Assembly: GCA_964352225.1 (NCBI GenBank)
Contig: CAYGRM010000085.1
Location: 1-20,460 of the forward strand
From: CAJQQY01 sp964352225
GTDB lineage: Bacteria; Bacteroidota; Bacteroidia; Chitinophagales; Saprospiraceae
Direction of reading: 5' to 3'
DNA length: 20,460 nucleotides
Numbering within the stretch: position 1 is the first letter of the stretch; each line of letters begins with the position of its first letter. Of this stretch, positions 7,204-14,162 are shown piece by piece. The position numbers and the translations under genes were made by a program. The notes under the pieces were generated by a model. The model saw only the letters and a list, made by a program, of their open reading frames with translations, did no database searches and was not told the DNA's origin.

Positions 7204-7731
7204 ATGACAACCATAGATTTTAACCAACAAGTAAACAAAATTGAATCATTATTATTTGGCTTTGCCATGAAACTGACTCGAAATAAAGAAAATGCAAAAG
7301 ACCTGATGCAAGAAACCTTGATGAGATGTTTTGATAAAAGAGATCGATTTAAAATGGGAACTAATTTTAAATCTTGGGCAACCACCGTAATGTATAACTC
7401 ATTTATTAATCACTATAGAAAAAGAAAAACAAAAAATAAAGTAATTAGACCAATAGAAGATTTTAACTATATGGTGGAGAATAAAAGTATAGAGGGAAAT
7501 GCTTACTCAATGATTATGATGAAAGAATTGAGAAATATGATTAGTAATCTAACAAAAGATTATCAAGTTCCTTTTGATTTGTTTGTGCAAGGATTCCAAT
7601 ATGATGAAATTGCTCAAAAATTAAACTTACCCATGGGAACGGTGAAGAGTAGAATTTTCTATGCAAGAAAAAAATTAAAAGGAATGTGTAAAGATCGATA
7701 TGAAAATATTGAAACGTTAAGGGCTGCATAA
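7204..7731 (+). CDS. ECF-type RNA polymerase sigma factor
   Basis: 175 residues with the two-domain architecture of extracytoplasmic-function sigma factors. Region 2 spans about residues 12-75: FAMKLTRNKENAKDLMQETL for core binding and -10 recognition, and FKSWATTVMYNSFINHYRKRK around region 2.3/2.4. After a linker, region 4 covers about 108-160, with the helix-turn-helix FQYDEIAQKLNLPMGTVKSR that reads the -35. It ends soon after region 4 (KKLKGM), with no C-terminal extension, and no membrane anti-sigma gene adjoins it. It is the second gene after the sigma-54-like promoter and is followed by a strong terminator at 7854-7909. It is the obvious candidate to read the GAAC-N16-CGTT boxes found across the window. 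Confidence 0.93.
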   Translation: MTTIDFNQQVNKIESLLFGFAMKLTRNKENAKDLMQETLMRCFDKRDRFKMGTNFKSWATTVMYNSFINHYRKRKTKNKVIRPIEDFNYMVENKSIEGNAYSMIMMKELRNMISNLTKDYQVPFDLFVQGFQYDEIAQKLNLPMGTVKSRIFYARKKLKGMCKDRYENIETLRAA

Positions 7732-7853
7732 TCCAAAAAAATAAAATAGGAGTAACTCATCACCTATTCTCCTAAAATATATCACAAAAATTAAATCCTA
7801 AACAACACAACAACAAAACCTTTTTATTCCCAAATAACATATCCATAATTACT

Positions 7854-7909
7854 AAAAAAGTGGAATTAGCTTTAACTTTAAACCCGAAATTAGAGCGTTC
7901 CACTTTTTT
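7854..7909 (+). terminator. Rho-independent terminator of ECF sigma operon
   Basis: AAAAAAGTGGAA (7854-7865) pairs with TTCCACTTTTTT (7898-7909). An inner helix GCTTTAA/TTAGAGC extends it, and the T-run continues to 7913. Only 20 bp separate it from the next ATG at 7930. Confidence 0.85.
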
Positions 7910-7929
7910 TTTTACCAACAAAATTAAAA

Positions 7930-8463
7930 ATGCCATTCAACCAAAACCTCAGCCTGCTATTTCTTCTTTTTATTACATTTTCGGCTTGTGGACCAAGTAC
8001 CCAAAATGTGAATGAAGCAGGAGAAGACATTTTAAAAACACATGAAGTAGAAGGAGAAATAAAGAATGTAAATACAGAATATCAAGATACCATCTATGTT
8101 CCTATTTACTCAGATATTTATAGCCAATCGAGAGATCAGAGATTTTTGCTAACGGCTACCTTAAGTATTAGAAATACGAGTATGCATGATTCTATTTATC
8201 TGAAGGCGATTGACTATTATGATACTAGTGGAGATTTGGTTAGAAAATACACAGAAAACACTTTATTTCTAAAACCTTTAGAATCAATAGATTATGTTGT
8301 TGACGAAGAGGATAAAAGTGGAGGAGCAGGTGCTAATTTTATCATCATTTGGGGAGCAAAGAATGATAAAATCAAACCTATTTTCGAAGCGGTGATGATT
8401 TCGACAAGAGGTCAACAAGGAATTTCATTTGTCTCAGAAGGAGTATCGATTAGTCGTAGATAA
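7930..8463 (+). CDS. DUF3124-family lipoprotein
   Basis: 177 residues. The N-terminus has a hydrophobic core (LSLLFLLFITFS) followed by the lipobox FSAC, so a lipoprotein with mature Cys about residue 20. The body matches DUF3124: TIYVPIYSDIY, then LTATLSIRNTS, YLKAIDYYDTSGDLVR, the block KSGGAGANFIIIWGA, and EAVMISTRGQQGISFVSEG at the C-terminus. These blocks are characteristic of the family; its biochemical function is unknown. It starts 20 bp after the sigma operon terminator with no visible promoter, so it may depend on read-through from the sigma operon. A clean terminator follows at 8489-8520. Confidence 0.87.
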   Translation: MPFNQNLSLLFLLFITFSACGPSTQNVNEAGEDILKTHEVEGEIKNVNTEYQDTIYVPIYSDIYSQSRDQRFLLTATLSIRNTSMHDSIYLKAIDYYDTSGDLVRKYTENTLFLKPLESIDYVVDEEDKSGGAGANFIIIWGAKNDKIKPIFEAVMISTRGQQGISFVSEGVSISRR

Positions 8464-8488
8464 GCAATCATATTTGCTTGCTTACTAA

Positions 8489-8520
8489 AAAAGGAATTGC
8501 GGATAATCGTAATTCCTTTT
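8489..8520 (+). terminator. Rho-independent terminator after DUF3124 gene
   Basis: AAAAGGAATT (8489-8498) pairs with AATTCCTTTT (8511-8520), followed by further T residues to 8525. It begins 25 bp past the stop codon. Confidence 0.85.
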
Positions 8521-8553
8521 TTTTTGTAACAATTCATTTACAAATTGACTTTT

Positions 8554-8580
8554 GAACAAATTTACCACTCGCTCGTTTTA
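8554..8580 (+). promoter_or_regulatory. ECF-type promoter, perfect GAAC-N16-CGTTTTA, for TonB-CTD gene
   Basis: GAAC at 8554-8557, exactly 16 bases, CGTTTTA at 8574-8580, then GAAAAAA. The spacer ends ACTCGCT, one base from the ACTCGCC of three other sites. The predicted start near 8586 gives a leader of about 100 nt that contains the hairpin at 8596-8651. Confidence 0.72.
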
Positions 8581-8595
8581 GAAAAAACAACATAC

Positions 8596-8651
8596 AAGTT
8601 AGATTTTACTTTTCGTAAAAGCATTGTTACAAACATGTTTCTATCTAACTT
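8596..8651 (+). terminator. Leader hairpin with T-run: possible attenuator
   Basis: AAGTTAGAT (8596-8604) pairs with ATCTAACTT (8643-8651), directly followed by TTTTATTTTTT. A small inner helix TTTAC/GTAAA sits inside. It lies between the ECF-type promoter and the coding start at 8685, so it would either attenuate the gene or end a leader RNA of about 65-75 nt. Confidence 0.5.
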
Positions 8652-8684
8652 TTTATTTTTTAACCTAAAAATTTTAATCACTAT

Positions 8685-9338
8685 ATGAAGTTTACTATTA
8701 GAAATTTATTTAAACACATTTTACCTATTTTATTATTTTTCACTTTTTCTAATCATGCATTTTCACAAGAAATAGAGCAATTAGCAAGCAAGGGTAACAT
8801 GCCTGAACCTGTTCAAATGATGGCAATTCCAGTTGATACAATCATGATACCTTACATGACCGCTTTTGATTGGGTGGTAGAAAAAGAAGTCTGGTTTGAT
8901 CCGATGGATTTTTCATTTTATATCGTAACGGATACACGAATGACCGATGAGTGGAATAGCTTTTCAAATAAAACATATAAATTAAATGAAGTAGACCGAC
9001 CACCATTCTACGGAGACAAATGTTTAAAAGCTGAAGACAGTTGGGAGTGTTCCAAAGAAAATATAAAAGAAACTATTCAAGCGAATATCGACTATCCAAG
9101 TCCTGCTCTACGAAAAGATCATGATGGAAAAGAAGTCGTAACTTTTATTGTAAATGAATACGGAAAAGTAGAAGGGAAATATAAAGTAGCATCCAAAGAT
9201 AAACCATGTCAAGAATGTGCTCAGGCAGCAGTAGATGCAGTTGCTACTTTGAAAAATTGGTATCCAGCTATGAAGGATGGAAAGTTTGTCAAAACAAAGA
9301 TTTCTGTTCCAGTAGTGTTTGAAATTGCCGAATGGTAA
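8685..9338 (+). CDS. Secreted protein with TonB C-terminal-like domain
   Basis: 217 residues. The N-terminus (basic start, then LFKHILPILLFFTF, ending HAFSQ) is a cleavable signal peptide rather than a TonB anchor, and there is no proline-rich spacer. The last ~95 residues resemble the TonB C-terminal domain in the Bacteroidota style: ENIKETIQANIDYPSPALRK, VVTFIVNEYGKVEG, a helix (AAVDAVATLKNWYPAMKDGK) and ISVPVVFEI. The middle part, including cysteines near CLKAEDSWEC and CQEC, is not recognised and may form disulfides. It is probably a soluble periplasmic protein, and coupling to ExbBD is unlikely without an anchor. An ECF-type promoter lies about 105 bp upstream, and a terminator follows at 9365-9390. 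Confidence 0.83.
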   Translation: MKFTIRNLFKHILPILLFFTFSNHAFSQEIEQLASKGNMPEPVQMMAIPVDTIMIPYMTAFDWVVEKEVWFDPMDFSFYIVTDTRMTDEWNSFSNKTYKLNEVDRPPFYGDKCLKAEDSWECSKENIKETIQANIDYPSPALRKDHDGKEVVTFIVNEYGKVEGKYKVASKDKPCQECAQAAVDAVATLKNWYPAMKDGKFVKTKISVPVVFEIAEW

Positions 9339-9364
9339 TTTTTGACATTTGACCTAAAACTGAT

Positions 9365-9390
9365 ACCGATGATAGACAACTATCATCGGT
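9365..9390 (+). terminator. Rho-independent terminator after TonB-CTD gene
   Basis: ACCGATGATAG (9365-9375) pairs perfectly with CTATCATCGGT (9380-9390) around a 4-nt loop and runs into eight T residues. The next ATG at 9422 is only 31 bp away. Confidence 0.9.
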
Positions 9391-9421
9391 TTTTTTTAAT
9401 CACTAAATATCAAAATCTAAC

Positions 9422-10102
9422 ATGAAAAAATATATAATAATACTTTCCCTGCTCCCTTTCTTACATTTTTCTCTTAATGCTCAAATGACTAAAAAAAGAG
9501 ATGACGCAGTAGTCGAGAAGAATTTAACCAAAACTACTTCAAAAATAAAGCTCAATGATTTAAGCACGTTCAAAGGTCAATTTGATGAATGGAGTGTTGG
9601 TAATCTGCACGTCTATAGTCGAGATAAAAATGTAACAAATAAAGATTACTACTTCGCCGGTGAAAAAATCTCACCTATCTTCCAACAGTACCTTCCTAAT
9701 GATTTAAAAAAGAAAGTCATTGTCCAAGGAAGCGAACCTCATCGAGTAGCCTCTATCAGAGGTCTCAATCTAAATGATTATTACATCCTGAGAATTAATG
9801 ATGGAAAAAGCAAAAATACAGTTGTCCTCTACGACATAAAAAAAGATCAACTCCGAGCTAAAAAGACGCTAGCTTACTTCTATTCGAAATCGGGACGAAC
9901 TTTCCAGATGGATAGTTGGATGCAAGATGTCAATGGAGATACTCGACTAGATTTAATTCAAAAAAAGCAAATTAAAAATGCTGATAAAAATATAATTAAA
10001 GAAAAAACAAAAGTATTTCTGCAAAAGAAAAACGGAAAATTTAGACGTAGCTGGAGAACCAAAATCGAAGCATCAGATTACAAAATGCAAACTTTAAAAT
10101 AA
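9422..10102 (+). CDS. Secreted protein of unknown function, possible FG-GAP/Ca-binding motif
   Basis: 226 residues. A signal peptide is clear (MKKYIIILSLLPFLHFSLNAQ, cut after NAQ). The mature protein is basic and strand-rich, and I do not recognise the family. At about residues 183-191 it has DVNGDTRLD, the DxNxDxxxD loop seen in dockerin and FG-GAP/VCBS repeats and expected to bind calcium. One such loop alone does not define a propeller. The preceding segment (GRTFQMDSWMQDVNGD) and the following (KVFLQKKNGKFRRSW) are compatible with a single integrin-like repeat. It starts 31 bp after a strong terminator with no visible promoter, and is followed by a degenerate ECF-type box at 10134. Confidence 0.8.
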   Translation: MKKYIIILSLLPFLHFSLNAQMTKKRDDAVVEKNLTKTTSKIKLNDLSTFKGQFDEWSVGNLHVYSRDKNVTNKDYYFAGEKISPIFQQYLPNDLKKKVIVQGSEPHRVASIRGLNLNDYYILRINDGKSKNTVVLYDIKKDQLRAKKTLAYFYSKSGRTFQMDSWMQDVNGDTRLDLIQKKQIKNADKNIIKEKTKVFLQKKNGKFRRSWRTKIEASDYKMQTLK

Positions 10103-10133
10103 AATAAAACAATGCTTTTACAAATAGTAATTT

Positions 10134-10160
10134 GAACAAACCAACGACTATTTCTTTTTA
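10134..10160 (+). promoter_or_regulatory. Degenerate ECF-type promoter, GAAC-N16-CTTT, for lipoprotein-SDR pair
   Basis: TTTGAACAAA at 10131-10140 is identical to the -35 region of the site at 8551-8560. After exactly 16 bases from GAAC comes CTTTTTAGGAA (10154-10164), one mismatch from CGTT. The predicted start is about 30 nt before the ATG at 10195. Confidence 0.45.
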
Positions 10161-10194
10161 GGAATAAATCAATTAATCAAAATTATTAATAAAC

Positions 10195-10434
10195 ATGTCA
10201 ATTCAAAAATTGAAATTAAAACAATATATAAACCACAAAAACATATGCTTTTATTTCTTTATATGCTTTTTACTTGTTGGTATAACTGCATGCGAAAATA
10301 AAACGCCTAATGAGCCAAAAGAGAGTATCGGAAATGTCGCAGAAGGCTTAAAAGAAACAACAGATTTTGAGCGAGATACCATTCGAAAAGATGGAATAAG
10401 ATTAGAAAAGGATACCATAAATATTAAAAAATAA
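10195..10434 (+). CDS. Small lipoprotein, hypothetical
   Basis: 79 residues. A basic n-region of about 19 residues precedes the hydrophobic stretch NICFYFFICFLLVG and then the lipobox GITAC, so the mature lipoprotein would begin at Cys33 and be only about 47 residues. The mature part is charged (ENKTPNEPKES, FERDTIRKDGIRLEKDTINIKK) and has no recognisable domain. It lies 27 bp upstream of the SDR gene on the same strand and is probably co-transcribed with it from the degenerate ECF-type promoter at 10134-10160. The ORF is short, but the signal sequence, lipobox and spacing make it credible. Confidence 0.7.
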   Translation: MSIQKLKLKQYINHKNICFYFFICFLLVGITACENKTPNEPKESIGNVAEGLKETTDFERDTIRKDGIRLEKDTINIKK

Positions 10435-10461
10435 TAAATCACAAACATTTAAAATCAAATC

Positions 10462-11220
10462 ATGAAAAAAAATTTAAAAAAGAAAGTTGTCGTTATTACC
10501 GGAGGAGCATCTGGACTTGGAAAAGCAATGGTTGAACGATTCAATAAAGAAGGTGCATCAATTGTCGTAGCAGATATTAATGATAAAGATGGAAAAAAAT
10601 TAGCCAAAAGTTTGAAAGACGGAATGTATATCAATTGCGATGTAACGAGTAGTAAGAGTGTGAAAAAATTGATAGAAACTACGGTTAAGAAAAAAGGAAG
10701 TATCGATGTTTTAGTAAATAATGCAGGTATCGATGGTAAACAAGCTCCTACCCATAAAAGTACTTTGGACAATTGGAGAAAAGTAACTGCCATTAATTTA
10801 GATGGTGCTTTCTACGGAATGAAGTACGGCTTAGATGCCATGCAAAAACAAGGAAGTGGGGTAATAATAAACACTTCTTCTACTGCTGGTTTAGTTGGTT
10901 TCGAAAATATCCCTCCTTACTCAGCTTCAAAAGCCGGAGTAATACAACTAAGTAAAGCAGCTGCAATAGAATATGCGGATAAAGGTATTCGTATAAATTG
11001 TGTTTGCCCAAGTGTAGTTAAAACTCCATTGGTAGAACATTTTATTGAAGAGTCAGAGGATCCAGAAGCAACAGAAAAAGAATTTAATGAATTAAATCCT
11101 TTACCAGGATGGATTCAGCCAGAAGATGTGGCAGCCGCAGTTTCATTCTTAGCGAGTGATGAAGCAAGATATATAACAGGTGTAGCCTTACCGATTGATG
11201 GAGGTTATACCGTTCAATAA
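10462..11220 (+). CDS. Classical short-chain dehydrogenase/reductase (SDR)
   Basis: 252 residues, the classical SDR size, cytosolic. The Rossmann cofactor motif TGGASGLG is at residues 13-20, and the acidic end of the second strand, VVADIND, suggests NAD(H) preference. NNAG is at 86-89. The catalytic set is Ser139/140 (INTSS), Tyr153 and Lys157 (PPYSASKAG), with Asn113 (INLDGAF) completing the tetrad. The C-terminus has the usual PEDVAAAVSFLASDEARYITG and PIDGG blocks. It therefore oxidises or reduces an alcohol/carbonyl; the substrate cannot be read from sequence. The glucose-1-dehydrogenase/3-oxoacyl reductase branch looks closest. It follows the small lipoprotein by 27 bp and ends before a double hairpin shared with the convergent gene. 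Confidence 0.92.
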   Translation: MKKNLKKKVVVITGGASGLGKAMVERFNKEGASIVVADINDKDGKKLAKSLKDGMYINCDVTSSKSVKKLIETTVKKKGSIDVLVNNAGIDGKQAPTHKSTLDNWRKVTAINLDGAFYGMKYGLDAMQKQGSGVIINTSSTAGLVGFENIPPYSASKAGVIQLSKAAAIEYADKGIRINCVCPSVVKTPLVEHFIEESEDPEATEKEFNELNPLPGWIQPEDVAAAVSFLASDEARYITGVALPIDGGYTVQ

Positions 11221-11227
11221 TACAATG

Positions 11228-11313
11228 ACAAAACCTTAACGGATTCATTTATTCGTTTTAACTTTTAAGGTTTTGTTTAAAATCGCCTTGAGATATTTTC
11301 TCTGGGCGGTTTT
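11228..11313. terminator. Two tandem hairpins between convergent genes
   Basis: The first hairpin is ACAAAACCTTAA (11228-11239) with TTAAGGTTTTGT (11265-11276), 12 perfect bp with a 25-nt loop. The second is AAAATCGCC (11279-11287) with GGCGGTTTT (11305-11313), followed by a T-run that suits rightward termination. On the minus strand the second stem ends in a shorter T stretch, so it may also serve the gene at 11337-11663. Confidence 0.75.
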
Positions 11314-11336
11314 TTTATTTTTTGAAATAATCATTT

Positions 11337-11663
11337 TTAAAAAACTCCACTCAACAATCCACTTACAATAGAAACAACTGCCGCCAATCCTAATGCCCAC
11401 CAAAAACTTTTCACTTCAAAACCTTCCAAAAAGAAGTCAGCTACTTGTATTAATATGGCATCCAAAAGCCACGTAAAAATCCCCAACGAGAGAATTCCTA
11501 ATGTAACAATCTTCAAAAATGTTCCAAGCGTATAATTGAGCAACCCGATCACAATAGCAACTATGATCGCCTGAAGGAAGCTCTTGATCTGCACACCTTT
11601 CAGTATTTGAGCACCTATAAAAAAAGCGGCAGCAGTAATGATGATTTGAATAATGGTTTCCAT
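11337..11663 (-). CDS. Small four-helix membrane protein, YvlD/phage holin family 4 type
   Basis: 108 residues, almost wholly hydrophobic, with four predicted membrane segments at about 5-22, 29-52, 53-77 and 86-107. The pattern LKGVQIKSFLQAIIVAIVIG, LNYTLGTFLKIVTLGILSLGIF and VKSFWWALGLAAVVSIVSG matches the Phage_holin_4_2/YvlD family of short bacterial membrane proteins. Despite the name, chromosomal members are not phage lysis genes; they appear in envelope-stress operons, and their function is unresolved. It stands alone, convergent with the SDR gene. I saw no ECF-type box upstream on the minus strand. Confidence 0.85.
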   Translation of the reverse strand: METIIQIIITAAAFFIGAQILKGVQIKSFLQAIIVAIVIGLLNYTLGTFLKIVTLGILSLGIFTWLLDAILIQVADFFLEGFEVKSFWWALGLAAVVSIVSGLLSGVF

Positions 11664-12135
11664 AATGATGAATTAAGTTATTTTTTTAAATGTAATTATT
11701 TTCTTCTAGATTATTCACTTGATTCATCTTTTATTTCTTTTTTAATTTAAACGATGCTCTTAATAACACGACCTAAATAGCCTTGCCTAAATCACTTCCT
11801 CCTTTTGAAAGTTGACGAAAAATCATTTCATTTTCTTTGCGAAATAAATAAGTTAAGTTTCTATTTTTTTACTGCCTAGATTAATGTGGAAAATGATTTT
11901 TTGACACCTTTATGCTTTCGAAAAAGGAAAAAATGACATTTTGAAACTGACATTTTTTCTCTAATTGTTAATGAAATTTAAAAATTAAATCATTATTGAA
12001 CAATGGAATAGGAGTTGATGTTATATTGACAATTTCTATGAAAAGTGCAAAAGTAGCACGGCTCAATTAGGAGTTTCCACTCCTCCTTATCAATTTTCAG
12101 AAACCATATTTTATTACACTTAAAATACCCTAAAA

Positions 12136-12294
12136 ATGAAAATAAAGATACTCGAGAAGAAACCTCAAAAAGTAAAAGCTAAAATTATAGATACTGGACA
12201 AGTAGTGGAGTACTCTCCAAAATTTTTAAATAAAAGAGTCAAAATGGGCTTTTTTGAAATAGTTAATCCCAATCAAATTCAAGAAAGAATTTGA
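12136..12294 (+). CDS. Small hypothetical protein, 52 residues
   Basis: A short reading frame with ATG at 12136 and TGA at 12292-12294. The product is basic (MKIKILEKKPQKVKAKIIDT, later FLNKRVKMGFFEIVNP), has no signal peptide and alternates charged and hydrophobic residues in a way that could form a small beta fold. I do not recognise a family. Support comes from its protein-like composition, its central position between a possible leader hairpin (12069-12084) and a strong rightward terminator (12429-12464), and the absence of any other user of that terminator. An alternative is that the unit is a non-coding RNA. Confidence 0.5.
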   Translation: MKIKILEKKPQKVKAKIIDTGQVVEYSPKFLNKRVKMGFFEIVNPNQIQERI

Positions 12295-12428
12295 TTTCAA
12301 AAGAATCACCTTCGCAAGAAGTCTATTATATATAATGAAATCTTTTTTCTAGCCTTAATTGAAAGTGAGAAAAATTTAATATGTTTTAGGTTAGACAATT
12401 TAGTGTTTCATTGGATTTTAAATTGTTG

Positions 12429-12464
12429 AAAAAGGGGAAATATCGAAAGGTATTTCTCCTTTTT
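12429..12464 (+). terminator. Rho-independent terminator after small ORF
   Basis: AAAAAGGGGAAATA (12429-12442) pairs with TATTTCTCCTTTTT (12451-12464) with a single G-T wobble and an 8-nt loop. It shows that a rightward transcript ends here. Confidence 0.85.
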
Positions 12465-12573
12465 CTATTTGGAAAAAAAATTAGGTTCTTATACAAATCC
12501 AAATGAAAATTTTCTTTTCCCCCACAAAGGTTTAGCTTTACCATAACACTTTTTAAGCATTTCATTTTTTCTT

Positions 12574-12600
12574 AAACACTTAAGTCATTCAACCGTTTTA
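12574..12600 (+). promoter_or_regulatory. Degenerate ECF-type promoter, AAAC-N16-CGTTTTA, for SDR-DUF2867 gene
   Basis: AAAC at 12574-12577, exactly 16 bases, then a perfect CGTTTTA at 12594-12600. The single deviation is A for G in the -35. The ATG at 12618 would be only about 12 nt from the predicted start, a leader as short as that of the usp gene. Confidence 0.45.
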
Positions 12601-12617
12601 CCACAAATCTAATCTTT

Positions 12618-14084
12618 ATGAAAATTTTACTTACAGGAGCTACTGGTTATATCGGAAAGAGGTTGCTGCCCGTTTTAATCGAACAAGGTCACGAAGTGCT
12701 TGCTTGTACTCGTGATAAAAGTCGATTTGAATATTTGGAATCTTGGAATGGAAAAGTAGAAGTAGTCGAAGTTGATTTTTTAGAAACTCCTAACCTAGAC
12801 AGTTTTCCTAAAGAATTTGATGTGGCCTATTATTTAGTTCATTCTATGTCGGCTTCGATTGGTGATTTTGAAGATAAAGAAAGTCAAAGCGCTGAACATT
12901 TTAAAACCTATATGGATGCCTCTACAACCCAACAAATCATCTACCTCACAGGCATAGTCAACGAAAATGAAAATCTATCTCCACACCTTCAATCAAGGTT
13001 AAATGTAGAAACCATTTTGAATTCTTGTCAGGCTCCATTAACAGCCGTCAGAGCTGGAATCATCGTTGGTTCAGGGAGTGCATCATTTGAAATCATCCGT
13101 GACTTGGTGGAAAAGTTACCAATCATGATTGCTCCCAAATGGTTAAATACCAAATGTCAACCTATCGGTATTCGAAATGTGATGGAGTACTTGACTGGCG
13201 TCTTACTAAAGAAAGAATGCTTTAATCAAAACTATGATATCAGTAGCGGAGAGATATTAACTTACAAGGAAATGTTGTTAGGTTACGCCAAGGTTCGAAG
13301 ATTAAAATGCTACATTTTCACGGCTCCCGTTATGACCCCAAGATTATCTTCCTACTGGTTATATTTTGTGACTTCCACTTCTTATCCACTTGCCGTCAAT
13401 CTTGTCAACAGCATGAAAGTTAATGTTATTGCCAGAAATAACGATTTACAGAAAATGCTCAACATCGAAAACATTTCTTACGAAAAATCTGTCGAAATGG
13501 CCTTTCAAAGGATCGAACAGAATATGGTCGTTTCGAGTTGGAAAGATAGTTTTGTGAGCAGCTTGGATCAACGAACGCTGGAGGAGAATATGGAAGTTCC
13601 TCAATTTGGATGTTTTAAAGATAAAAAAGAAAGAGTCATCCCAGCAGGTGACAAGCAACAAGTTTTGGAAAATATTTGGTCCATTGGAGGAGATCGAGGA
13701 TGGTATTATGGAAATATTTTATGGCGGATTAGAGGGTTCATGGATAAGTTGATCGGTGGAGTTGGACTGCGTCGGGGACGGACTCATCAAAACGAAATTT
13801 ACGCTGGCGATGCCTTAGATTTTTGGCGAGTGATGATTGCTGATTCAGAGAAAAAGAGAATACTCCTGTATGCCGAAATGATCCTTCCAGGTGATGCTTG
13901 GCTAGAATTTAAAATTGTCGAGGAGGGAGGAAAAAATATTTTAAAGCAAACTGCAACATTTAGACCTGATGGAATTTGGGGAAGATTATATTGGTATTCA
14001 GTTTTGCCATTTCATTATTTTGTATTCAATGGGATGATCGAAAACATTATAAAATTCAAAGCAAAAAAAACATCTCCAGTCTGA
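12618..14084 (+). CDS. SDR-family NAD(P)-binding protein with C-terminal DUF2867
   Basis: 488 residues, the usual size for this two-domain family, cytosolic. The N-terminal half is an extended/atypical SDR Rossmann fold: GATGYIG at 7-13, ACTRD at the end of the second strand, DVAYYLVHSM about 69-78, and IYLTGIV with LTAVRAGIIVGSGSASFE further on. The C-terminal part, about 330-485, is DUF2867: ENIWSIGGDRGWYYGNILWR, IRGFMDKLIGGVGLRRGR, then LDFWRVM, LPGDAWLEFKI and GRLYWYSVLPFHYFVFNGM. Family members are often annotated as nucleoside-diphosphate-sugar epimerase-like proteins, but the substrate is unknown. It is preceded by a degenerate ECF-type box, and the baeRF gene follows with its own promoter. 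Confidence 0.9.
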   Translation: MKILLTGATGYIGKRLLPVLIEQGHEVLACTRDKSRFEYLESWNGKVEVVEVDFLETPNLDSFPKEFDVAYYLVHSMSASIGDFEDKESQSAEHFKTYMDASTTQQIIYLTGIVNENENLSPHLQSRLNVETILNSCQAPLTAVRAGIIVGSGSASFEIIRDLVEKLPIMIAPKWLNTKCQPIGIRNVMEYLTGVLLKKECFNQNYDISSGEILTYKEMLLGYAKVRRLKCYIFTAPVMTPRLSSYWLYFVTSTSYPLAVNLVNSMKVNVIARNNDLQKMLNIENISYEKSVEMAFQRIEQNMVVSSWKDSFVSSLDQRTLEENMEVPQFGCFKDKKERVIPAGDKQQVLENIWSIGGDRGWYYGNILWRIRGFMDKLIGGVGLRRGRTHQNEIYAGDALDFWRVMIADSEKKRILLYAEMILPGDAWLEFKIVEEGGKNILKQTATFRPDGIWGRLYWYSVLPFHYFVFNGMIENIIKFKAKKTSPV

Positions 14085-14096
14085 TTTTTCTAATCT

Positions 14097-14123
14097 GAAC
14101 ATATTATATACTCGCCCGTTTTA
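14097..14123 (+). promoter_or_regulatory. ECF-type promoter, perfect GAAC-N16-CGTTTTA, for baeRF gene
   Basis: GAAC at 14097-14100, exactly 16 bases ending ACTCGCC, CGTTTTA at 14117-14123, then GTGAAAAGTAAC. The GTG at 14124 is part of the conserved tail of the box, not a start codon. The predicted transcript start is near 14130, about 33 nt before the ATG at 14163. Confidence 0.77.
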
Positions 14124-14162
14124 GTGAAAAGTAACAAAGATTTTTTCATTAAAATAATATAT

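Larger units (their letters stand above)
11664..12617. other. 954-bp gene-poor region with one small ORF
   Basis: The longest gap in the window. Positions 11664-12000 are AT-rich without a convincing ORF; TGACATTTT occurs twice at about 11934-11956. From about 12020 there is a possible transcript: a short hairpin AGGAGT/ACTCCT at 12069-12084, the small ORF at 12136-12294, an 8-bp inverted repeat ACAATTTA/TAAATTGT at 12395-12426 and a strong terminator at 12429-12464. The remainder to 12617 holds a degenerate ECF-type box just before the next gene. Confidence 0.55.

Noticed and set aside
11234..11258. CGTTTTA at 11254 as another ECF-type -10
   Set aside because: No GAAC lies 16 bases upstream, and the sequence is in the loop of a terminator hairpin.
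11934..11956. TGACATTTT repeated twice as a possible direct-repeat operator
   Set aside because: Only two copies in AT-rich DNA, with no gene start nearby; chance is likely.
14124..14162. GTG start giving the baeRF protein 13 extra residues
   Set aside because: The GTG is in the conserved tail of the promoter box, upstream of the predicted transcript start, and the extra residues are unlike the family N-terminus.
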